64,000 nucleotides of DNA from Dactylorhiza incarnata (GCA_033032865.1 JAWHQI010000121.1:1736001-1800000), one strand, 5' to 3'. Positions 43,510 to 53,964 are shown, counted from the first letter of the stretch. Numbers and translations: made by a program. Notes: generated by a model not told the origin, from the letters alone.

Positions 43510-43800
43510 TATTTTTCCCCCGAGGTGGTATCGCTAGCCGGGCTCTCACTAGCCGGCAGGGTCGGAAGACCTCTCGGGGAGGCTATGTATTTTTCCCCCG
43601 AGGTGGTCTCGCTAGCCGGGCTCTCACTAGCCGGCAGAGTTGGAAGACCTCTCGGGGAGGCTATGTATTTTTCCCGAGGTGATTCCGCTAGCCGGGCTTT
43701 CACTAGCCGGCAGGGATGGAGGACCTCTCGAGGAGGCTTTATGTTCTCTCAAAGTAGCTCCGTTAGCCGGATTCCCAGCGACGCTCATCGAATATGCAGG
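43510..43800. repeat. 78-bp tandem array, about 3.5 units
   Basis: TATTTTTCCC starts at 43510, 43588 and 43666 (78-bp period), followed by a degenerate unit. CTAGCCGGGCT and CTAGCCGGCAG recur. It resembles the neighbouring 86-bp repeat in its CTAGC-GGCAGGG core, so both arrays may share an origin. Confidence 0.85.
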
Positions 43801-43834
43801 GTTGGACATTTCTTTCCGAGCGTGAGCTACGCTC

Positions 43835-43851
43835 GAAAAGAGCGGGGATTG
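43835..43851 (+). other. Polypurine tract of C
   Basis: GAAAAGAGCGGGGATTG directly precedes the right LTR start TGTACAACACCG. Confidence 0.7.
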
Positions 43852-45271
43852 TGTACAACACCGATATTCGCCGAGTTTACTCCCTAAGGCTCATTGGAGC
43901 ATCATGGTAGCATCGACCCAAGCAGGAAGGGAGGTAGAGGCAAGGGGACGAGCGGTGAGGGAGGAAGCCTCCCGCTTGCCTGGCCTACATAGGGGAGCAA
44001 GAGGTGGAGGGACAAGACCCCACCCCCGAGGGGGGCGAGCCCGGGGGCTCGCCCTGCTCCCAGCTAGGAGGGCGAGCCCGGGCTGTCGCCCGGGGGCTCG
44101 CCCCCGCTCCCACCAAGGGGGGCGAGCCTGGGCTGCTGCCCAGGGGCGAGCCCCCGCTCCCCCCAAGGGGGGTGAGCCCGGGATGCTGCCCAGGGGCTCG
44201 CCCCCGCTCCCAGCTAGGGGGCGAGCCCGGGCTGCTGCCCAGGGGCTCGCCCCCGCTCCCACCAAGGGGGGCGAGCCCGGGCTGCTGCCCAGGGGGTCGA
44301 CCCCGCTCCCCCAAGGGGGGCGAGCCCGGGCTGCTGCCCAGGGGCTCGCCCCCGCTACCAGCTAGGGGGGCGAGCCCGGGCTGCTGCCCAGGGGCTCGCC
44401 CCCGCTCCCACCAAGGGGGGCGAGCCCGGGCTGCTGCCTAGGGGCTCGCCCCCGCTCCTCCCAAGAGGGGCGAGCCCGGGCTGCTGCCAAGGGGCTCGCC
44501 CCCGCTCCCAGCTAGGGGGGCGAGCCCGGGCTGCTGCCCAGGGGCTCGCCCCCGCTCCCACCAAGGGGGGCGAGCCCGGGCTGCTGCCCAGGGGCTCGCC
44601 CCCGCTCCCCCAAGGGGGGCGAGCCCGGGCTGCTGCCCAGGGGCTCGCCCCCGCTCCCAGCAAGGGGGCGAGACCGGGCCGTCGCCCGGTGATCTCGCCC
44701 CCGCCCCCAACATTAAGGGGCGAGAGGAGGAGGGGCGAGCCCCCCTCTCGCCCCCCCACATCCAAGGAAGGGGCGAGCTTCTCTCGCCCCCCACGCCCAG
44801 TGGGGGACGAGCCCAAGAGGGCATTCGGTCTGCGTTCAGCACCGTGGAATGGAGGGATTTGGCTATTCGCAGGTCAAGTCCGGGGTATTTTGGTAATTTC
44901 ACGGATCGGTTTTTGGTTATTCGCAGCCCAACTTCAAAAATCCTATAAATAGGACCAAGGGGGCACCATTTGGAGGGATCTCATTCTAGGCTAGCTCTCT
45001 CCCTCTCTCTCTCCCTCCCCAAGTCTCTCTAGGGGGTGAGGAGAGCCTCCAGTGGTGCCCAAGCTTAGTAGTGGCTTAGGAGGGGAACTTCCTAGGGAAC
45101 TTCCGGGTATGTGGCGGGACCTCCCCACTAAGCCCTTTGTCCAGTTCCTAGTTCCAACACCTTCAACCTAGAGCTCTCCCTTGGGAGGAGTAAGGATTGG
45201 TCGCCCTCGGCTAGCTGAGGGTCCCGAACTCCACAGAGACTAAGTCTTGTTCGCAAGTCTCGGTTTCAACA
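43852..45271 (+). repeat. Right LTR of C (1420 bp)
   Basis: Same order as the left LTR: unique start, GC-rich array (44030-44690), TATAAATAG at 44944-44952, leader, GTTTCAACA end. The TSD AGGGT follows at 45272. Confidence 0.92.
44030..44690. repeat. GC-rich palindromic array of C right LTR
   Basis: About 13 units of 50-52 bp of the same GGGGCGAGCCCGGGCTGCTG type as in the left LTR. Unit variants (CACCAAG, CCCCAAG, CAGCTAG) are arranged differently in the two LTRs, so the array has changed since insertion or by exchange. Confidence 0.9.
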
Positions 45272-45276
45272 AGGGT

Positions 45277-45897
45277 GGCCCTTATTCATGGCTTGAGGGA
45301 AGGCCCCCTGAAATTTGAGGCAAACATAAGGGAGCCGAGAACTTATTAGGAAATGATAAGTTTGGCCAACATGTTCATCAGGGGAGAAAAAAGTAACCCC
45401 GACTACGTCGCAAAATTGGTGAGAGACAAGGAGCAATCCAACTCGTCTTTCAATCATCCACCAGAGAACCAACCACATTTTGAGCCCCGTTCCTAGAGGG
45501 GAAGAAATTACAAACACAAGCAACCCTTCATCGGCCATCAACGGTTTCAGGATCAAAAACTATCGTTGGTCATCGCCCAGCTCCATCGGTTCCTCTTCCA
45601 CAAATAATGCCAGTATACCTGCCACAGTATGTTGCGCAGCCATCTCTAGCTATTTCATCCACCCAGTATGATGACTCGCAAGAGTCATTTACCCCTCTGA
45701 ATGTTACCATGGACGAAGTCGTCCAAATCCTCCCGAAAAGGCCGGATTTCAAAAGGCCCGCTCCTCTGAAATCGGATGTTCGTAACCAAAATCCAAATCT
45801 TTACTGCGAATATCACAAGGAGGGAGGGCATCTGACCGAAGATTGCCGGGCCCTTCGCTTATTGATAGAAAGGCTCTTAGGAGAGGGAAAGATCTGA
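45277..45897 (+). pseudogene. gag: Tat-type gag, C-terminal part with zinc finger (A2)
   Basis: Directly after the AGGGT repeat the gag frame resumes (ALIHGLREGPLKFE), then is broken by TAG codons near 45350 and 45496 and by frame changes. The last part (45607-45897) is open and holds CEYHKEGGHLTEDC (45801-45842), the usual Tat gag finger, before the stop after LLGEGKI. Confidence 0.78.
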
Positions 45898-46044
45898 GGC
45901 CTAGTTCGAAAGGAAGTAGCTGCTGAACCAGCGGCTGAGAAAAAGAAGGAAACAATGGAGGTAACTTGGGAGTGTGCCGACGTTGAAAACGCCAGCTGCT
46001 ATGAAGATATTCACCCTTCAACTGAATGCACATAGGTCAATGAT

Positions 46045-46440
46045 GTGGGTCCTCTGGGGGACATCTATTGTATTCATGGAGGGGCCGGAGCTGAATCATC
46101 TCGTAAATCGAGCATTGCGAGAATCCTGAAGCAAGAAGTGGCGGCAACCACAACTTCTTCCCCTGAAAGCATCATCGTCACTTTCGGTCAGGATGATCTT
46201 ACTCCAAACGCCAATCCCTTCGACGATGCCGTGGTCATCAAAACCATCATTAAGAATTATACCGTTCATAAGATCCTGATCGACACGGGCAGTTCTGTTA
46301 ATCTCCTTTTCCGTCCAACCTTTGATGCCCTGAAGACTGGGAAGCCTCTGCTTTCCACCGATGGGCCCCTCTATGGCTTTTCTGGGGAGAAGAAAGAAGT
46401 GGAAGGTTCTGTAAAGCTCCAAAACTCTCTGGGAGAGTGA
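46045..46440 (+). pseudogene. pol: Tat-type aspartic protease (A2)
   Basis: An open stretch with KILIDTGSSVNLLF, the retropepsin active-site loop D-T-G-S, preceded by IIVTFGQDDL and followed by PLYGFSGE, both usual in Tat proteases. It ends at TGA 46438-46440, beyond which the linker to RT continues in another frame (FVVVDAPSNYCPI-type text near 46460). Catalytic residues are present; frame breaks make it non-functional. Confidence 0.8.
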
Positions 46441-46601
46441 TAAAGCTGATCAACTTCGTGGTGGTGGATGCCCCAAGCAACTACTGCCCCATCTTCGTAA
46501 GGCCCATTCTTAATGCCAACAGGGCAGTAGTGCCCACTGTTCACCTTGTTCTTAAGTTTGCTGCTGAGGGAAGGCAGTATCGGATTTGAAGCAACCCTAA
46601 G

Positions 46602-46977
46602 GTGGCTCGGGAGTGTTACGTGCGAACCGTCAATATGATCACCGACGTTCCACTTTTCGTGGCCACGATTGAAGCTCTTGAAGTTGCTGAATCTCCAAAG
46701 GCTGCTGAAGAAGGGAAAGATCGAGAAGGGGCTCACCTGGAACCTGCCCAGGTGACCCAAGAAGTCCCCATTACTGAGGGGGAAGACAAGAAGTTGGTCA
46801 TCAATGTGGAGCTGCCGGAAGAGGAGAAAGTGCAACTGGTCTCCATTCTCTTGGTGAACCTGGATATCTTCGCCTGGTCAGCGGAGGATATGCCAGGGGT
46901 GGATCCGGACGTGGCTTGCCATCATCTGAACATATCTCCGGAGTTCAAGCCGGTCCAGCAGAAGAAAAGGGAAGTGG
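46602..46977 (+). pseudogene. pol: Protease-RT linker and RT start (A2)
   Basis: An acidic linker and then FAWSAEDMPGVDP and HHLNISPEFKPVQQKK, the conserved entry to gypsy RT. The frame is cut at AGTGG (46973-46977) by element E and resumes at 58465. Confidence 0.8.
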
Positions 46978-47287
46978 TGTTGGGTATTGTGTCCACAATC
47001 ACCTAGATTTGAAGATGTCCCCTAGTGAACTAAAATGAATTGAGTATGTATTTGATGATTTCTGCTTAGATGTGTTATGACAGGTCTTAATGCTAAGTGC
47101 ACACCAAGGTCAGGTTGCAATGGATCACCAAACACAGTTCTGGACAATGTAATCCCTCATTGTGTAGAACAAAGTGTTGGTCCATGTGTAATCTCTCTTT
47201 TGGGGTGTACTTCATATTCTCATAACTGAAGATTTTCAAGGTTGAGTGAAGCAGGTTTTCAGAAGGCAAGAAAGTTTTGCCAAGTCA

Positions 47288-47602
47288 ATTCGTCGAGATG
47301 TCTCGGGACATCCCGACGAATCAAGACAGAAGCCATTTGTCTTGTTTAAAGAAGAAAATTTTGCCGCTAAGTCCATTCGTCGGATGTTCTCGTGAACTCC
47401 CAACGAATCTCGACGAATGAAGACAGAAGTCAAAATGGCTGGCTTGGGTAGGAATTTGCGCAGCTAAGTTCATTCGTCGGATGTTCTCGTGAACTCCCAA
47501 CGAATCCCGACGAATGAAAACAGAAGTTGTTTTTCTCGGGTTGCTCAGTGTTTTCTGTGGCCAAGTCTTTTCGTCGGATGTTCACGTGAAGTCTCGACGA
47601 AT
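47288..47602. promoter_or_regulatory. Four 34-bp TTCGTCG palindromes upstream of TATA (E 5' LTR)
   Basis: Palindromes at 47288-47321, 47375-47408, 47472-47505 and 47569-47602, each with an arm close to ATTCGTCG and its complement CGACGAAT around a GATGTC/GACATC-like inner pair. The spacings are 87, 97 and 97 bp. The 3' LTR has them at about 57308, 57405, 57502 and 57599. They look like binding sites for a dimeric factor. Confidence 0.85.
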
Positions 47603-47719
47603 GACGGACAGACGGATTTCAAATCTTTGTTTCGATTTCGAAAATTTAGGGTTGGCCGCCATGTACAGTACACGTGTCGTTCCTCCCTTCCTTGTCGCAC
47701 GAGCCGTTGAAGTCCTCCC

Positions 47720-47728
47720 TATAAATAA
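47720..47728 (+). promoter_or_regulatory. TATA box of E
   Basis: TATAAATAA about 118 bp after the last palindrome. The 3' LTR copy is at 57750-57758. Confidence 0.75.
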
Positions 47729-48101
47729 TCCTCTATTTTTAGGGCAAACTAATCTTTTCACACGTTTTGTTCAGAATCGAAAAGCTGTTCTCATCTTCCT
47801 TTGCTGAACAAGTTTTCTGAGACCTAACACCTGCTGCTCAAGAGTTATTCTTCATTATTGTTAGAGTTTTCTCAGATAAGAAGGTCTTTGATCCTTGCGC
47901 TGCACTCTATATTGACGATTCTCTCGAGTGGATCAAAGGGCATATTCAGATCAGGTTAGCCAAGCTTATTTTTCTTCCAAATATTTCAAGATCCAAGCTT
48001 TCTCTCTCAAGGAAGAAGAAGACTCAGTTTTCCCAAGATCTGAAGTAAATCTCTGTTGAGATTTAGAAGAAGTATTTTTATTTCTATCTCTATTTAATTT
48101 C

Positions 48102-48197
48102 TGTAGGAGTTTTTACTCCGAGTCATTTGTAGGAGTTGTTTTACTCCGAGTTGTAGGAGTGGTACACTCTGAGTTGTAGGAGTTTTGACTCCGAGGT
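48102..48197. repeat. Four ~24-bp hairpin repeats in E LTR
   Basis: TGTAGGAGT...ACTCCGAG units start at 48102, 48128, 48152 and 48175. GGAGT pairs with ACTCC in each. They lie in the transcribed part of the LTR near its 3' end and are repeated at about 58132-58226. Confidence 0.88.
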
Positions 48198-48432
48198 GTA
48201 AGATTATTTATAATCTGAGATTGGTGAAGTAGCCGAGTCTAGCCTCGTTGTGCTAGATAGGCGAGGCGGGAAAGAGGACTACCCACATCGGGGAACCTCT
48301 ATAAAATCCTTGTGTCTGTGCTGTGCTTTATTGTGTACTTTTCTGTGTTATATTTTAATTCCGCGAGTAGACATAGAATCCACCTATTCACCCCCCTCTA
48401 GGTCTTTTAGGACACAACTAGATACTTTCAAT

Positions 48433-48444
48433 TGGTATCAGAGG
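48433..48444 (+). other. Primer-binding site of E (initiator tRNA-Met)
   Basis: TGGTATCAGAGG two bases after the LTR end, identical to that of B. Confidence 0.9.
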
Positions 48445-48507
48445 TAGGTTGTTCGCTATAAGGCTAACACCTTGAACAAGACTCCTCATCTAGTTGCTGA
48501 AGCAAGT

Positions 48508-50805
48508 ATGTCTGGAATGGATAGAGCCAAGGATTCCGTCAAGCTGCCAGTCTGCACCAAAGAAAACTTTCCAATGTGGAAAGAAAGAGTTAGATTCTAC
48601 ATGGAAGCCGCTGACCCAAGAATCTTCCAGATTGTGGAAGAGGGTCCCCATGTTCCAATGAAACCATCTTCAATAAACTCTACCATCATGATTCCCAAGA
48701 AGATGTTGGAACTAACCAAAGATGAGATCTCTCTAGTGGCCCTTGATAAGAAGGCAAAGAACATCATAGCAGGTGCAGTTGATGATTCCATGTTACAAAA
48801 TCTGCTTCACTGCAAGTCTGCTAAAGAAATGTGGGATTCTCTAGTCGTTCTGATGGAAGGGACCGAAGAAGTGAGGGATGACCGAAGATCACTGCTGAAC
48901 CAAGAATACGAAGCATTCAAGCAAGATCCAAGAGACTCCATTTCTGACACCTACGAGAAGTTCTTCAAGATCGTAAATGGTCTTAGGAACTATGATAGAG
49001 AATTCACAACTGGCGAACTAAATGACAAATTTTTGAGATCCCTGACGAAAGAATGGGACACCAAGGTTATAGCCATCAGAGAATTCGGGAAGCTAGGAAC
49101 CACGGAGCCACAAATGCTATTTGGTAAGCTCTTGTCCCATGAGTTGAAGTTGAATTCCCGCAAAGCTGAAGAAGAGGGGATCAGGGCCTCTGAAAGGGAA
49201 AAGTCCTCCGCTCTGAAAGCTGGAAGCTCAAGAAAGAGCAAGACTCTCCCACCTGTCAGGAGATCATCTTCTGATGAGGATGAATCTGATGCCAGCCCCT
49301 CTGGTTCAGAGATGTTTGATGGAGAATTTTCCTTGCTCTCCAAGCAATTCAAAAGACTTCTGAATAAAAGAAAGCAGAAGAGAGGCCAATCCATTGCTTT
49401 TGATCACAGAAGATCAAGACGTGATGGTGATCATCACAAGAAGGACTACAATAATGACAGGTATAAATCTAAATCGAACAAATATGATTCTACTGACATT
49501 ATTTGTTATTGCTGCAATAAGCCAGGACACGTAATAGCCGAGTGTCCATACAAAAAGAAAGAAGGATCAAAGAAGGAAGAAAAGAGATCCTTTAAAGGAA
49601 AGAAGAAAGAAAAGAGCCTCCTCGCCAAAAAGGCCAAAACTCTGAGCGACAGTGACTCTGATGCATCAAGCTCAGATGAAGAAGCCTACTTCGGGCTAAT
49701 GGCTCATCTAGACGAAGAAATAGGTGACTCCTCTTGTAAGGGGAAGGTAAACTCTCATACCCCTCTGTCTGCTTCTGAAGATGAGACTGCTTCCGTAGCA
49801 AATGAAGGCTACTCATCAGAGGAGGACTCTGATTTAATAACTCAGTATGAAGCCCTTGTGAAGGGATTTGACAAGTGCCGCATGGTCGTCAAATCCAAGT
49901 CAAAAGAAATTGAATCTCTCAAGACAGCGGAATTAGCTTTGAGGGAGGAAGTTGAACAATTAACTCCTCTCAAAGATGAAATCCAACTCTTGAAAGACGA
50001 ACTGAAAAGCTCCACTGAGTTGTTAAATCTAAAGGAGAAAACTATAAATGAACTAGAAGATAAGTTGAAGGCAGAAAGAAAGCTTGTAGAAAGCTTCTCG
50101 AAGCCTAAGACTATTCTTCCATTCATTGATAGGTTCTCTGCTCCTACGAAGGGTTGTGGCATTGATCATGAGGTCGAAAGTAGTAAGGCTGCTGAGAAAA
50201 GAGCCATGAAAGGGAAGGGAGCTACTAATCAAAGTCCACCTTCATTCAGGAAGGTCATTTTTCCTTCAAACCCGTTTGACTTTGATTCATCCTACGGTCA
50301 TTTTGCTAGACCAACACATGTTGAACTTAGTAATAGATATCAAGGATGGAGCTTTCCCCGAAACTTTGACGTCTCTCCATTCAAAGCTCCTCATGAAGAA
50401 ATAATTCTCAAAGATCATGGTCCGTTTGTTCACGGATCAGCTCATAAGAAGGCACCAAAAATTAAAACGATTGCACCCAAATCTGTTGAGAAGAAGTTGC
50501 CATGTATGTGCTGTCACCATGAGGCCCCCACTTCTAAGAAAGCTCCTACTAAGAAAGTCACTCCTGTTGCACCTCACGTTCAAAAGGTAAAACAGGAGAC
50601 AAAGAGAAGGTACAATCGGTTCGATTGTTGGTGTTGTGGCAAAGTTGGTCACTTTGCCATAGATTGTTGGTTTAATCCAAGAAATGTCCTGACTCCACGG
50701 ATTAACAATGCAAGAATGACCCCTCGCAATGTTAACATTCCAAGTGGTGGTCATCTAACAAGAAGCCAAGGACCCAAATCGGTTTGGGTTCCTAAGGGGA
50801 ATTGA
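48508..50805 (+). CDS. gag: Sirevirus-like gag with two zinc knuckles
   Basis: ATG 48508 (or 48517) to TGA 50805, about 765 codons with no break. The copia gag core lies in the first 230 residues (FPMWKERVRFYM, KEMWDSLV, EYEAFKQDPRDSISDTY). A first knuckle, CYCCNKPGHVIAEC, is at about residue 332, then lysine- and serine/acid-rich segments and a coiled coil (about 465-530). A second knuckle, CWCCGKVGHFAIDC, is at about 708. The length and paired knuckles fit Sireviruses. The 3' end (VWVPKGN) is followed by a TTGCAG acceptor-like site, after which pol starts one frame over. It should form cytoplasmic virus-like particles around element RNA. Confidence 0.88.
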   Translation: MSGMDRAKDSVKLPVCTKENFPMWKERVRFYMEAADPRIFQIVEEGPHVPMKPSSINSTIMIPKKMLELTKDEISLVALDKKAKNIIAGAVDDSMLQNLLHCKSAKEMWDSLVVLMEGTEEVRDDRRSLLNQEYEAFKQDPRDSISDTYEKFFKIVNGLRNYDREFTTGELNDKFLRSLTKEWDTKVIAIREFGKLGTTEPQMLFGKLLSHELKLNSRKAEEEGIRASEREKSSALKAGSSRKSKTLPPVRRSSSDEDESDASPSGSEMFDGEFSLLSKQFKRLLNKRKQKRGQSIAFDHRRSRRDGDHHKKDYNNDRYKSKSNKYDSTDIICYCCNKPGHVIAECPYKKKEGSKKEEKRSFKGKKKEKSLLAKKAKTLSDSDSDASSSDEEAYFGLMAHLDEEIGDSSCKGKVNSHTPLSASEDETASVANEGYSSEEDSDLITQYEALVKGFDKCRMVVKSKSKEIESLKTAELALREEVEQLTPLKDEIQLLKDELKSSTELLNLKEKTINELEDKLKAERKLVESFSKPKTILPFIDRFSAPTKGCGIDHEVESSKAAEKRAMKGKGATNQSPPSFRKVIFPSNPFDFDSSYGHFARPTHVELSNRYQGWSFPRNFDVSPFKAPHEEIILKDHGPFVHGSAHKKAPKIKTIAPKSVEKKLPCMCCHHEAPTSKKAPTKKVTPVAPHVQKVKQETKRRYNRFDCWCCGKVGHFAIDCWFNPRNVLTPRINNARMTPRNVNIPSGGHLTRSQGPKSVWVPKGN

Positions 50806-50812
50806 TTATTGA

Positions 50813-53800
50813 TTGCAGGTATGTCCAAAGGCCAATTCAAATCCAATATGGTACTTGGACAGTGGATGTTCTTGGCACATGACCGGAACAAGAAGTCTAT
50901 TACAAGAGTATACCCCGGTGAAAGATGGTCCAAAAGTTATTTTTGGCGGATCTGATCGGGGAATCACGAAAGGCTACGATATGATTACCAACGGTATAGT
51001 CTCTTTCACAGATGTAGCTTATGTTAAAGGATTACAACACAATCTCATTATCATAAGTCAACTATGTGACAAAGGCTGTATGGTTGAGTTCTACAAGGAC
51101 AAGTGCTTGATAAAGTCAACTGATACGTCAGAAACCATTTTAACAGGCACTCGGAGTAGAAATATATTTTGCTTAAATTTTCTATGTTTAGATACTTCTA
51201 CACCAGTGTGCTTTTTGGCAAAAGATAGTGCATCTCTCTGTGACCAATGGCACAAGAGACTAGCACATATTAATTTCAAAACTATAAATATGTGATTTTC
51301 TCACAACTTAGTTCGTGATGCTCCTGATGTGAAGTGCTTTAAAGAGAGACCTTGTCACGCATGCCAAATAGGCAAGCAGACGATGGCTAGCTTTAAGAGC
51401 ATTATTGGCAAAGATTCTACCAGATGCTTATATCTACTTCATATGGACTTATTTGGTCCCATGCCTATTCGGAGTTTAGGGGGTAAGTCTTATACGTTGG
51501 TTATTGTCGATGATTACTCACGTTTTGCTTGGGTATTTTTTCTGAAACACAAGTCAGACACCTATGATTCTTTCACCTCATTCATTAGGCAAATTCAGAA
51601 TGAATTAGAATGTTCTGTGGTCAAAATCAGAAGTGACCATGGTACAGAATTCAAGTTTGGGGCCATGACAGAATTTTGTGAAAGTCAGGGTATCTTTCAT
51701 GAGTTTTCCTCTCCACGTACTCCACAGCAAAATGGGGTTGCCGAGAGAAAGAATAGAACACTCATAGAGGCTTGCAAGACAATGTTGAATGATTCTTCAC
51801 TACCGGAGTACTTTTGGGCTGAAGGTATCAACACTGCTTGCCACGTGCAAAACAGAGCACTAATCAACAAAAATCATCATAAGACTCCCTATGAACTTCT
51901 GAAAGGCAAGAAACCAACTCTGTCTTATTTTAGAATCTTTGGCAGTAAATGCTTCGTGCTTAACAATGGAAAATATTATAAAACTAAGTTTAGTGAAAAA
52001 TGTTTGAGGGTATTTTTGTAGGTTACAGTAGCCATAACAAGGCATATAGGATTTTCAACAAGAAAACCTTGGTTGTAGAAGAAACTTATAATGTTATATT
52101 TGATGAGACGAGTATGCTTCAAAGCAGCTCCTCTAGTGTCTTTGTTGAAGATGCAGATGCAAGATTCAAAGAACTACACTTAGAAGAAGTTGTAAAGGAA
52201 GACGTTCCAAAATCTATTGAAGTAAATGTTCCTTCTGCATGTGAGGAAGATGACCCTCAGGAAGATGAAGATGTACCTGAAGTACAGGAACCTCATGGTC
52301 ATCTAAATGCTGGAATGATCAGACATTTAAGAGATCATCCAGCCGATCAGATTATCGAAGATCCTTCAAGCAAAGTTCTAACGAGAAGAGGTACAACTAA
52401 CGAAGTTTTACATTTATGTTTTCTTTCACAGATTGAGCCGAAGAAGTTTGAAGAAGCAAACACCGATCCCTCCTGGATCCTTGCTATGCAAGAGGAGCTC
52501 AACCAATTCAAGAGATGTAAAGTTTGGAAGTTGGTACCAAGACCCAAAGGACAGAATGTGATTGGAACAAAATGGATCTACCGGAACAAGCTTGATGAAA
52601 AGGGCATCATCACAAAGAACAAAGCAAGACTGGTTGCACAAGGATACATGCAAGAAGAAGGGATTGACTTTGATCAGACCTTCGCACCAGTAGCAAGACT
52701 TGAAGCCATCAGATTGTTTCTGGCTTATGCTGCATATAAGGGTTTCAAGGTTTTCCAGATGGATGTAAAGTCAGCCTTTCTGAATGGAGACCTTAAAGAG
52801 GAAGTATATGTAGCTCAGCCTCCAGGTTTTGTAGATCCTAACTTTCCTGATCATGTATTTTATTTACATAAGGCCTTGTATGGTCTCAAACAGGCACCCC
52901 GAGCCTGGTATGAGACATTGTCTAAGTTTCTTCTTGAGAACAAATTTACAAGAGGAACAATAGACAAGACATTGTTTCTTAGGGAAGTTAAAAGCGAGAT
53001 TTTGCTTGTGCAAATCTATGTCGACGATATTATTTTTGGCTCTACTGATGACAAACTTTGCAAAAAGTTTTCTAACTTGATGCAAGGTAAGTTTGAAATG
53101 AGCAGTATGGGAGAGCTGAAATATTTCTTAGGACTCCAGGTGCACCAATCTGAAGATGGAATCTTCATCTCTCAGACGAAGTTCACCAAAGAGCTTCTTA
53201 AGAAATTTGGAATGGAGAGTGCAACCTCAATGAGGACTCTAATGGGCTCAAGCATGTCTCTGGACAAGGATGAGAAAGGGAAACCTTTTGATGAAACCAA
53301 GTACAGAAGCATAATTGGGTCCTTGCTCTATCTCACTGCTACTAGGCCTGATATAATGTTTTCAACATGTGTTTGTGCCAGGTATCAGGTGAACTGTAAG
53401 GAATCTCATTATGCCGCCGCAAAGAGGATTTTGAGATACCTTAAGGCTACACCAAATCTCGGCTTGTGGTACCCAAGAAGCAATGATTTTGAACTAATTG
53501 GTTTTTCAGACGCTGATTTTGCAGGTAGCAAAGATGACAGGAAGAGCACTTCGAGAACTTGCCAGTTCTTAGGAAAAAGGCTAGTTTCCTGGAGTTGCAA
53601 GAAGCAAAATTGCGTTGCAATATCGACTGCTGAATCGGAGTATATCTCTGTTGGCAGCTACTGCGCACAACTTTTGTGGATGAAAAATCAGCTTGAGGAC
53701 TATAACTTAAAGTTCACAGAAATCCCCATGTTCTGTGACTCCTCCAGTGCTATTGCCATAGCAAGTAATCCAGTCTCTCACAGCAGAATGAAGCATATTG

Positions 53801-53964
53801 AGCTTCGCTACCACTTCATCCGAGAACATGTTGAGAGTAAGGACATAAATTTGTTATATGTTAATACTAACAAACAAATTGCAGATATTTTTACGAAGCC
53901 TCTGGACGAAACCAAATTCAATTTCTTCAAAATGGAACTTGGAATGCTTAACAAGGAAACTTGA
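50813..53964 (+). pseudogene. pol: E pol: protease, integrase, RT, RNase H, two lesions
   Basis: Protease active site WYLDSGCSWHMTG (50855-50866 encodes LDSG); zinc linker QWHKRLAHINF and CHACQIGKQ; integrase core [14 protein letters not shown] and GVAERKNRT; RT with DVKSAFLNG and an intact YVDD at 53017-53028; RNase H with GFSDADFAG and ISTAESEY; tail [11 protein letters not shown]. All catalytic motifs are present. A TGA at 51293-51295 and a one-base frameshift near 52000 are the only breaks, so it was lost recently. There is no ATG ahead of the protease, and a stop (50810-50812) precedes the frame, so pol is reached by frameshift, splicing or reinitiation after gag. Confidence 0.9.

Larger units (their letters stand above)
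29856..45276 (+). mobile_element. Gag-only LTR element C (TR-GAG type), AGGGT TSD
   Basis: LTRs start TGTACAACNCCG and end GTTTCAACA: the left one 29861-41335, split by element D, and the right one 43852-45271. AGGGT flanks lie at 29856-29860 and 45272-45276. The internal region (41336-43851) encodes only gag plus a zinc motif and then tandem repeats. No protease, RT, RNase H or integrase is present. This fits the non-autonomous class with terminal repeats and a gag domain. It must use enzymes from an autonomous gypsy partner. Confidence 0.88.
46978..48430 (+). repeat. 5' LTR of E
   Basis: Contains four evenly spaced 34-bp palindromes (47288-47602), TATAAATAA at 47720-47728 and four hairpin repeats (48102-48197). 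It differs from the 3' LTR at scattered sites and by small indels, such as an extra TCCCGACGAA near 57342. Confidence 0.94.

Noticed and set aside
49592..50754. Minus-strand ORFs opposite E gag
   Set aside because: Shadows of the gag frame with no independent support.
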